DNA from: Ovis canadensis
Lineage: Eukaryota > Chordata > Mammalia > Artiodactyla > Bovidae
Direction: 5' to 3'
DNA: 64,000 nucleotides
NCBI RefSeq assembly: GCF_042477335.2
Contig: NC_091262.1
Coordinates: forward strand, 1,136,001-1,200,000
The first letter of the stretch is position 1, and every line of letters begins with the position of its first letter. The notes under the pieces are model-generated. The model was not told the DNA's origin and searched no databases. It saw only the letters and a program-made list of their open reading frames with translations. This document shows, piece after piece, positions 55,601 through 64,000 of the stretch. Position numbers and translations under genes: made by a program.

Positions 55601-58600
55601 GGGCCCCACGGAGAGCACCAGGCTGCCAGGGCCCCTGGCTGGGGTCTGCAGCCCCGCACACCTGGAGGCTGACTCCGTGGGCGCCCAGCAAGTGCATGAC
55701 AGACGTAGGTTCCCTAGCACTCTCCTGCCCAGCAGAGACATGTGCCGGTGGTTCGGGCCTGATCCTGCGTGTCTGGGTTCCCGCCCACAGCCCCAACTCT
55801 GGGAACTCAGCCCCTGAGTCAAAACCTGCTGGAGGAGCCCTGCTCCCCCGTCTGATTGGCGAGTGCACAGCCAGCAGGGAACCGAGCCCCCTCGGGGGAA
55901 GAGGAGGCAGCCCAGCCCCGTCAAGCGGAAAGCCCTGCTTGCCCGGAGCCAAGTGAGCCGCCTGTAAGGCAGAGCTCTAGCTCTGCTAAGGGCCCGATCT
56001 GGCAGAGTTCCTGTCGCGAGGCTGCTCTGCCCTGGGCGAGACTTGCCCAGACTTGCCTTGCTTTTAGGCACCCTCCCCAGGAAGGAGCAGGCTGCGCGAG
56101 GCTGGGAGATGCCACTGGCGCCTTCCTGGCCTCAGCTCCGCTCCTGCCTTGCCTTTGCACCTAGGCCCCAGGGGTCCTAGGGCAGGGCTTAGGGGTTGGT
56201 GGGTTGCACACTGCCAAGGGCGCCGGCAGTGAGAGCTCTGTCAGAGGGAAGGGAAGGGCACCTGCATGGCTCCTCCAGTGGTTGCTTGGCAGCCAAGACT
56301 CAGCGCCTCACGAAGAGCACCAGGCTCCCAGGGCCCCTGGCTGGGGTCTGCAGCCGTGCACACCCGGAGGCTGACTCCGTGGGCGCCCAGCAAGTGCATG
56401 ACAGACGTAGGTTCCCTAGCACTTTCCTCCCCAGCAGAGACATGTGCAGGTGGTTCGGGCTTGTTCCTGCATGTCTGGGTACCCGCCCACAACCCCAACT
56501 CAGTGGAAACAGCCCCTGAGTCAAAACCTGCTGGAGGAGCCCTGTGCCCCCGCCTGAACAGCGAGTGTACAGCCAGCAGGGAAGTGAGGCTCCTCGGGGA
56601 AGAGGAGGCAGCACAGCTCCATCAAGCTGAAAGCTCTGCTTGCCAGGGTCTACGTGAGCCTCCAGTACAGCAGAGCTCTAGGTCTTCTCAGAAGCCCCAT
56701 CTGGCAGAGTTCCTGTCGCGAGGCTGCTCTGCCATGGGCGAGACTTGCCCAGACTTGCCTTGCTTTTAGGCACCCTCCCCAGGAAGGAGCAGGCTGCGCG
56801 AGGCTGGGAGACGCCACTGGCGCCTTAATGTCCTCAGCTCTGCTCCTGCCTTGCCTTTGCACCTAGGCCCCAGGCGTCCTTGCAGAGGACTTAGGGGCCG
56901 GTGACATGCACACTGCCAGGGCTCCAGCAGGGAGAGCTCTGTGAGAGGGAAGGGAAAGGCAAGTGCAGGGATCCTCGAGCGGTTGCTGGGCTGCCCAGAC
57001 TCATCGCCACACGGAGAGCTCAGGCTCCCAGGGCCCCTGGCTGGGGTCTGCAGCCCCGCACACCTGGAGGCTGACTCCGTGGGCGCCCAGCAAGTGCATG
57101 ACAGACGTAGGTTCCCTAGCACTCTCCTCCCCAGCACAGACATGTGAGGGTGGTTGGGGCCTGATCCTGCAAGTCTGGGTCGCGCCCACAGCCCCAACTC
57201 AGGGAAGCAGCACCTGAGGCAAGACCTGCTGGAGGAGCCCTGCTACCCTGCCTGATTGGCGAGTGCAGAGCCAGCAGGGAAGCGAGCCTCCTCAGGGGAA
57301 GCGGAGGCCTCCCAGACCCTTCAAGCTGAAAGCCCTGCTTGCCCGAGCCAAGTGTGCCTCCAGTAGAGCAGGCTCCAGCTCTGCTCAGAGGCCCGATCTG
57401 GCAGAGTTCCTGGTGCGAGGCTGCTCTGCCCTGGGCGAGACTTGCCCATACTTGCCTTGCTTTTAGGCACCCTACCCAGGAAGGGGCATGCTGGGCGAGG
57501 CTGGGAGATGCCACTGGCGGCTTCCTGGCCTCAGCTCCGCTCCTGCATTGCCTTTGCACCTAGGCCCCAGGCGTCCTAGGGGAGGGCTTAGGGGCTGGTG
57601 GGTTGCACACTGCCACGGGCGCAGGCAGTGAGAGCTCTGTCAGAGGGAAGGGAAGGGCACCTGCAGGGCTCCTCCAGCGGGTGCTTGGCCGCCCAGACTC
57701 AGGGCCTCACGAAGAGCACCAGGTTCCCAGGGCCCCTGGCTGGGGTCTGCAGCCCCGCACACCTGGAGGCTGACTCCGTGGGCGCCCAGCAAGTGCATGA
57801 CAGACGTAGGTTCCCTAGCACTCTCCTCCCCAGCACAGACATGTGCCGGTGGTTCGGGCCTGATCCTGCGTGTCTGGGTTCCCGCCCACAGCCCCAACTC
57901 AGGGGAAGCAGCCCCTGAGGCAAGACCTGCTGGAGGAGCCCTGTGCCCCCGCCTGAACAGCGAGTGTACAGCCAGCAGGGAAGTGAGGCTCCTCGGGGAA
58001 GAGGAGGCAGCACAGCTCCCTCAAGCTGAAAGCTCTGCTTGCCAGGGTCTACGTGAGCCTCCAGTACAGCAGAGCTCTAGGTCTTCTCAGAAGCCCCATC
58101 TGGCAGAGTTCCTGTCGCGAGGCTGCTCTGCCATGGGCGAGACTTGCCCAGACTTGCCTTGCTTTTAGGCACCCTCCCCAGGAAGGAGCAGGCTGCTCGA
58201 GGCTGGGAGACGCCACTGGCGCCTTAATGTCCTCAGCTCTGCTCCTGCCTTGCCTTTGCACCTAGGCCCCAGGCGTCCTTGCGGAGGACTTAGGGGCCGG
58301 TGACATGCACACTGCCAGGGCTCCAGCAGGGAGAGCTCTGTGAGAGGGAAGGGAAAGGCAAGTGCAGGGATCCTCGAGCGGTTGCTGGGCTGCCCAGACT
58401 CATCGCCACACGGAGAGCTCAGGCTCCCAGGGCCCCTGGCTGGGGTCTGCAGCCCCGCACACCTGGAGGCTGACTCCGTGGGCGCCCAGCAAGTGCATGA
58501 CAGACGTAGGTTCCCTAGCACTCTCCTCCCCAGCACAGACATGTGAGGGTGGTTGGGGCCTGATCCTGCAAGTCTGGGTCGCGCCCACAGCCCCAACTCA

Positions 58601-59160
58601 GGGAAGCAGCCCCTGAGGCAAGACCTGCTGGAGGAGCCCTGCTATCCCGCCTGATTGGCGAGTGCAGAGCCAGCAGGGAAGCGAGCCTCCTCAGGGGAAG
58701 CGGAGGCCTCCCAGACCCTTCAAGCTGAAAGCCCTGCTTGCCCGAGCCAAGTGTGCCTCCAGTAGAGCAGGCTCCAGCTCTGCTCAGAGGCCCGATCTGG
58801 CAGAGTTCCTGGTGCGAGGCTGCTCTGCCCTGGGCGAGACTTGCCCATACTTGCCTTGCTTTTAGGCACCCTACCCAGGAAGGGGCATGCTGGGCGAGGC
58901 TGGGAGATGCCACTGGCGGCTTCCTGGCCTCAGCTCCGCTCCTGCATTGCCTTTGCACCTAGGCCCCAGGCGTCCTAGGGGAGGGCTTAGGGGCTGGTGG
59001 GTTGCACACTGCCACGGGCGCAGGCAGTGAGAGCTCTGTCAGAGGGAAGGGAAGGGCACCTGCAGGGCTCCTCCAGCGGGTGCTTGGCCGCCCAGACTCA
59101 GGGCCTCACGAAGAGCACCAGGTTCCCAGGGCCCCTGGCTGGGGTCTGCAGCCCCGCACA
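52661..59160 (+). repeat. Region of chimeric monomers after the duplication
   Basis: Monomer types follow an irregular order. The unit at 55,461 runs as type 5 but carries a two-base deletion near 55,990 (CTAAGGGCCCG). The unit at 56,163 begins as type 6 and ends as type 2, the unit at 57,562 begins as type 4 and ends as type 2, and the type 3 unit occurs at 54,063, 56,865 and 58,264. Hybrids break at different monomer positions, each with nearly identical flanks, which shows recent short-range exchange. Confidence 0.75.
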
Positions 59161-62100
59161 CCCGGAGGCTGACTCTCTGGGCGCCCAGCAGCTGCCTCAC
59201 ACACGTAGATTCCCTAGCGCTCTCCTCCCCAGCAGAGACGTGTGCAGCTGGTTGGGGCCTGCACCTGCGTGCCTGGGCTCCCGCCCCCAGCCCCAGCTCA
59301 GGGCAAGCAGCCCCTGAGCCAAGACCTGCAGGAGGCGCAGAGCGCCCCCGCCTGGAAGCCGACTGAACAGCAGGCGGGAGGCGAGCCTCCTTGAGGGAAG
59401 AAGAGGCAGCCCAGCCGCGTGCGGCTCTAGCCCTACTTAGCTGGGCCCGAGTGCGCCTCCAGGACGGCAGAGCTCCAGCTCTGCTCAGAGGCCCGATCTG
59501 GCATAGTTGCTGGCACGAGGCTGCTCTGCTCTGGGCGCGCCTTGCCCAGACTTGCCTCGCTGCTAGGCTTCCTGCCCAGGAAGGAGCAGGCTGCACGAGG
59601 TTGGGAGATGCCACTGGCGCCTTTCTGGCGTCAGCTCCGCTCCTGCCTTGCCTTTGCACCTAGGCCCCAGGCGTCCTAGGGGAGGGCTTAGGGGCCGGTG
59701 CCTTGCACACTGCCAAGGGCTCCAGCAGTGAGAACTCTGTCAGACGGATGGGACGGGCACCTGCAGGGCTCCTCCAGCGTTAGCTTGGCCTGCCAGACTC
59801 AGCGCCGCACGGAGAGCACCAGGTTCCCAGGGACCCTGGCTGGGGTCTGCAGCCCCGCACACCCGGAGGCTGACTTCGTGGGCGCCAAGCAAGTGCATGA
59901 CAGACGTAGGTTCCCTAGCACCCTCCTCCCCAGCAGAGACATGTGCAGTTGGTTGGGGACTGATACTGCCTGTCTGGGTTCCAGCCCATAGCCCCAACTC
60001 AGTGGAAACAGCCCCCGAGGCAAGACCTGCTGGAGGAGCCCTGTGCCCCAGCCTGATCGGCGAGTGCACAGCCAACAGGGAAGCGAGCCTCCTCGGGGAA
60101 GAGGAGGCAGCCCAGCCCCTTGAAGCTGAAAGCCTTGCTTGCCCGGAGCCAAGTGCGCCTCCAGTAAGGCAGAGCCCTAGCTCTGCTCAGAGGACCCATA
60201 TGGCAGAGTTCCTGGCGCGAGGCTGCACTGTCGTGGGGGAAGCTTGCCCAGACTTGCCTTGACTTTAGACTCCCTCCCCAGGAAGGAGCCGCCTGTGCGA
60301 GGCTGGGAGATGCCACTGGCGCCTTCCTGGCCTCAGCTCCGCTCCTGCCTTGCCTTTGCACCTAGGCCCCAGGGGTCCTAGGGGAGGGAGTACGGGCTTG
60401 TGGGTTGCACACTGCCAAGGGCGCCGGCAGTGAAAGCTCTGTCAGAGGGAAGGGAAGGGCTAGTGCAGGGCTCCTCCAGCGGTTGCTTGGCCGCCCAGAC
60501 TAGGTACTGCATGGAGTGCACCAGCCTCCCAGGGCCCCTGGCTGGGGTCTGAAGCCCCGCACACCCGGAGGCTGTCTCCCTGGGCGCCCAGCAGCTGCCT
60601 CAAACACGTAGTTTCCCTAGCGCTCTCCTCCCCAGCAGAGACGTGTGCAGCTGGTTGGGGCCTGCCCCTGCGTGCCTGGGCTTCCTCCCAGAGCCCCAGC
60701 TCAGGTCAAGCAGCCCCTGAGCCAAGACCTGCAGGAGGCGCAGTGCGCCCCCGCCTGGAAGCCGAGTGAACAGCCGGCGGGGAGGCGAGCCTCCTCGAGG
60801 GAAGAAGAGGCAGTCGAGCCGCGTGCGGCTCAAGCCCTGCTTGGCTGGAACCGAGCGCGCATCCTGTATGGCAGAGCTCCAGCTCTGCTCAGAGGCTCCA
60901 TGTGGCAGAGTTGCTGGCGCGAGGCTGCTCTGCCTTGAGCGAGCCTTGCCCAGACTTGCCTTGCTGCTAGGCTTCCTGCCCAGGAAGGAGCAGGGTGCGC
61001 GAGGCTGGGATTCGCCCCTGGCGCCTTCCAGGCATCAGCTCCGCTCCTGCCTTGCCTTTGCACCTAGGCCCCAGGCCTCCTTGTGAAGGGCTTAGGGGCC
61101 GGTGGCTTGCACACTGCCAAGGGCTCCAGCAGGGAGAGCTCTGTGAGAGGGAAGGGAAGGGCAAGTGCAGGGCTCCTCCAGCGGTTGCTTGGCCGCCCAG
61201 ACTCAGTACCGCGCGGAGTGCACCAGGCCCCGTGGGCCCCTGGCTGGGGTCTGCAGCCCCGCACACCCGGAGGTTGTCTCCCTGGGTGCCCAGCAGCTGC
61301 CTCACACACGTTGCTTCTCTAGCGCTCTCCTCCCCAGCAGAGACGTGTTCAGGTGGTTGGGGCCTGCCCCTGTGTGCCTGGGCTTCCTCCCACAGCCCCA
61401 GCTCAGGGCAAGCAGCCCCTGAGACAAGACCTGCAGGAGGCGTAGTGCTCCCCCGCCTGGAAGCCGAGTGAACAGCCGGCGGGTAGGCGAGCCTCCTCGA
61501 GGGAAGAAGAGGCAGTCGAGCCGCGTGCGGCTCAAGCCCTGCTTGGCTGGAGCCGAGTGCGCCTCCAGTACGGCAGAGCTCCAGCTCTGCTCAGAGGCCC
61601 GATGTGGCCGAGTTGCTGGCGTGAGGCTGCTCTGCTCTGGGCGAGCCTTGCCCAGACTCGCCTCACTGCTAGGCTTCCGGCCCAGGAAGAGGCAGGCTGC
61701 GCGAGGCTGGGAGACGCCACTGGCGCCTTCCAGGCATCAGCTCCGCTCCTGCCTTGCCTTTACACCTAGGCCCCAGGCGTCGTTGTGGAGGGCTTAGGGG
61801 CCGGTGGCTTGCACACTGCCATGGGCTCAGGCAGGGAGAGCTCTGTGAGAGGGAAGGGAAGGGCAAGTGCAGGGCTCCTCCAGCGGTTGCTTGGCCGCCC
61901 AGACTCAGTACCGCACAGAGTGCACCAGCCTCCCAGGTCCCCTGGCTGGGGTCTGCAGTCCCGCACACCCGGAGGCTGTCTCCCTGGGCGCCCAGCAGCT
62001 GCCTCACACACGTTGCTTCCCTAGCCCTCTCCTCCCCAGCAGAGACGTGTGCAGCTGTTTGGGGCCTGCCCCTGCGTGCCTGGGCTCCCGCCCACAGCCC

Positions 62101-62678
62101 CAGCTCAGTGCAAGCAGCCCCTGAACCAAGACCTGCAGGAGGAGCAGAACGCCCCCGCCTGGAAGCCGAGTGAACAGCCGGCGGGGAGGCGAGCCTCCTC
62201 GAGGGAAGAAGAGGCAGCCAAGCGGCGAATTCTTTTGGGGAGTTGGAAATTATTAGTATAGTGTGTTGGTTAAGAATTATATTGGTGAAGGGTTTTTCAT
62301 TTGTTGTGTCAATAATTGCCACTAATTCCCTGCTCTGGGTGGGACAAGGCAAGCCCTACTTGGCTGGAGCCGAGTGCGCCTCCAGGACGGCAGAGCTCCA
62401 GCTCTTCTCACAGGCCCGATCTGGCAGAGTTGCAGGCGAGAGGCTGCTCTGCCCTGGGCAATCCTTGCCCAGACTTGCCTCACTGCTAGGCTTCCTGCTC
62501 AGGAAGGAGCAGGGTGCTCGAGGCTGGGAGACGCCACTGGCGCCTTCCTGGCCTCAGCTCCGCTTCTTCCTTGCCTTTGCACCTAGGCCCCAGGCGTCCT
62601 TGGGGAGGCCTCAGGGGCCGGTGTCGTGCACACTGCCAAGGGTTCCAGCAGGGAGAGCCCTGTCAGAGGGAAGTGAAG
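59160..62678 (+). repeat. Right-edge mixed and A-type monomers
   Basis: At about 59,160 the B-type unit switches to A (CAGCAGCTGCCTCACACACG). The monomer at 59,662 is B again (CAAGCAAGTGCATGACAGAC), and from about 60,460 all units are A. They share edge-specific changes such as GGAGGCTGTCTCCC and CAGTCGAGCCGCGTGCGG and are more diverged than the core. Confidence 0.78.
62224..62349 (+). mobile_element. 126 bp ERV LTR patch inside a satellite monomer
   Basis: Positions 62,224-62,349 equal 63,049-63,174 of the LTR that starts 330 bases downstream, with one mismatch (62,314 against 63,139). The patch replaces roughly 10-15 bases of the monomer, between GCAGCCAAGCG and CAAGCCCTACTTGG. It has no LTR ends and no target-site duplication, so it is not a retroviral integration. 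It looks like sequence copied from an LTR of this family during break repair. Confidence 0.9.
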
Positions 62679-64000
62679 TGCCGGGGGCCAGCCTGAGGAA
62701 TTCCGCCCATGGCAAGTTCATGAGGAAGGAGGCTTGCATACGCAAAGGCGTGATCAATCCTCTGGAAACCCCGTGTTCCCGAGCATCTAACCCCAAAACC
62801 AGAGTCTGTTTTATGCTCTCTCCTACACCTCTGGCTTTACGGGGGGCTCTCCCCCATAACCGTTTCTCTCGGAGAAGGAGTAAACGTGCAGCTCCAAGGC
62901 AACAAAAATTCCTGGGCGTGATAAGAGTGTTTCAGCATACGGACTCCTCTGAAGGTTATCTAGCCCACCTGTATAGGTTTGTCCGGCTACATGTGATTGT
63001 CTGCAGCCTCCTAACCTGAGAGGCACGAGATGTTTTAGACTTATTAATGGCGAATTCTTTTGGGGAGTTGGAAATTATTAGTATAGTGTGTTGGTTAAGA
63101 ATTATATTGGTGAAGGGTTTTTCATTTGTTGTGTCAATTATTGCCACTAATTCCCTGCTCTGGGTGGGACAAGGATGTCTCAGGTCAAACCTCTCTGCTG
63201 ACAGACTAGCTTGTGTGAGAGGATTATCCATACTCCTGCCACATGATTGTTTACTACCTCTCAACCATAAACAGCAGAGTTTTGGAGTATTTTGAGAGTC
63301 TTAATTAGCATAGGACTTTTTCTTCTTGTTGAGTCAATGATTGCCGCCAGGCCTCCATATCCTTAGGCTCTTGGGAATATATTAATCAATGTATTTGGAG
63401 TATAGCAAAGGAAATATAGTAGTTTTTGATGTTAGCAATACTAGACTTTTTGAGTTAATGGATTTTCTCTTTTGTAATAGATCACTGTACTTTGTTATAA
63501 ATCACTGTGTCCTTCCTATGTAAGAATGTAACTTTATCATATCTTAAGACTAAATAGATCTTAAGGGGAGCATTGGTGAAAGGATTTTCATTTGTTGGGC
63601 TGATGTTTGCTGCTAAATCTCCATGTTCCCTACTCTTATAATGAATATAACTAGCATATAGGAAGAAATAAGTATTAACCTTTAAGCATATAGGAGAAAT
63701 AAGTATTAACCTTTAAGACTAATCTTGTTAACCTTGGGTTAAATAAACTCCTTTCTTGATTGTAACTCACGACACCCTCACCTTATAGGAATGCAACTTT
63801 ATTTGGAGAGTGGTGCCTGGTTTAAGAAAAAACACCCTTGGAAAAAATAAGTTTTTTGGTTATCAGAAAGAAAGGATCATAAAATGTCAGCAGGTCTCAC
63901 TCATGGCCAGAAGATGATGTAATATTCCTAAGACCTTTTTTTTTGTACATTTATGTGAAGCACCTGATTTTGATAAAGGTCAGGACTGCTGACCCCCGCG
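62679..64000 (+). mobile_element. Long ERV LTR (class II-like), continues to or past window end
   Basis: Satellite ends at GTGAAG (62,673-62,678), and the element begins with TG at 62,679 (TGCCGGGGGCCAGCCTGAGG), as LTRs do. At least 1.3 kb of non-satellite sequence follows. A TTAAATAAACTCC polyadenylation-type signal lies near 63,739-63,751. Three imperfect direct copies of a CATTTGTTG..(T)GCC/TGC..AATTCCCTG-type segment lie near 63,106, 63,315 and 63,575. I recognise it as a bovid ERV LTR of the long, class II type, but not the exact family. No viral gene is in the window. Confidence 0.7.
63653..63715 (+). repeat. Two-copy 32/31 bp tandem repeat in the LTR
   Basis: The segment starting AGCATATAGGAAGAAATAAG at 63,653 is repeated at 63,685, with one base missing in the second copy. 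This is a short tandem duplication in the U3/R-like part of the LTR and may be family-specific. Confidence 0.85.

Larger units (their letters stand above)
28966..62678 (+). repeat. Satellite block 2, ~701 bp monomers, same family and strand as block 1
   Basis: Starts in mid-monomer (about position 204 from the anchor). Monomer anchors lie near 29484, 30186, 31075, 31777, 32477, 33174, 33875, 34578, 35277, 36167, 36869, 37570, 38267, 38968, 39671, 40370, 41260, 41962, 42663, 43361, 44062, 44765, 45464, 46165, 46868, 47567, 48457, 49159, 49860, 50558, 51259, 51962, 52661, 53362, 54063, 54760, 55461, 56163, 56865, 57562, 58264, 58961, 59662, 60364, 61066, 61768 and 62585. Most spacings are 697-703 bp. 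Four are 890 bp (composite monomers), and the last contains an LTR patch. The block ends at an ERV LTR. Confidence 0.93.

Noticed and set aside
28966..62678. A possible repetitive protein family encoded by the block 2 HOR
   Set aside because: Frames are no better conserved at the protein level than in DNA, indels shift them between monomers, and none continues through more than about one monomer.
1..62678. CENP-B box (TTCGNNNNANNCGGG) in the satellite monomer
   Set aside because: I looked at the TTCGGG-containing box (GGTGGTTCGGGCCTGATC) and elsewhere; the essential positions do not fit, so no CENP-B box is claimed.
62243..63019. 258-codon open frame across satellite, LTR patch and LTR
   Set aside because: It joins three unrelated sequences, so it is a chance frame and not a gene.
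63955..63960. GTGAAG near the window end as the second half of a target-site duplication for the LTR at 62,679
   Set aside because: The preceding bases do not end in CA, the following sequence is not satellite, and six-base matches occur by chance.
1..64000. CRISPR array, bacterial operon or phage features
   Set aside because: Direct repeats are satellite monomers about 700 bases long and the interspersed elements are ruminant SINEs, L1 and LTRs; nothing prokaryotic is present.

Overview
This is mammalian nuclear DNA from a ruminant, most likely a bovid. It holds no complete protein-coding gene that I can recognise. The ruminant call rests on interspersed repeats: Bov-tA and BOV-A2 SINEs (the BOV-A2 copy ends in its usual AGC microsatellite), several tRNA-derived CHR-type artiodactyl SINEs, LINE-1 fragments and ERV LTRs. 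About 72% of the window is a GC-rich tandem satellite with a monomer of about 701 bp. Length and base composition fit what I know of bovid satellite II (the bovine 1.723 g/cm3 satellite). I could not run a library search to confirm the name.

Layout. (1) 1-12,798: satellite block 1, 19 monomers in one orientation. Subtype A lies at 1-6.5 kb, subtype B at 6.5-11.3 kb, and diverged A-like units at 11.3-12.8 kb. (2) 12,839-13,180: a degenerate telomere-like array in the CCCTAA orientation. (3) 13.2-28.0 kb: AT-rich, gene-poor DNA with two solo LTRs of one family in inverted orientation, another ERV LTR, SINEs, L1 pieces, an old nuclear mitochondrial insertion (COX3, tRNA-Gly, ND3, tRNA-Arg, ND4L, ND4) and a CpG island with a possible 5' exon on the minus strand. 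(4) 28.1-28.96 kb: two copies and a stub of a 375-434 bp unit that joins a tRNA-like pol III cassette (A box, B box, T-run) to TTAGGG-variant DNA. (5) 28,966-62,678: satellite block 2, same orientation as block 1. Its core is a higher-order repeat (HOR) of seven monomers and about 5,093 bp, overlain by a 7,197 bp tandem duplication and then by chimeric monomers. Diverged A-type units lie at both edges. One edge monomer carries a 126 bp patch of ERV LTR sequence. (6) 62,679-64,000: a long ERV LTR, apparently cut by the window end.

The two blocks look like one array split by a segment of about 16.1 kb whose telomere-like ends face outward. That suits the short-arm/pericentromeric side of an acrocentric chromosome. 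The many open frames of 60-220 codons in the satellite are by-products of GC-rich, stop-poor sequence and are not annotated as genes. The items most worth follow-up are the tRNA-like/TTAGGG unit, the split array with outward-facing telomeric ends, the templated LTR patch and the HOR history.
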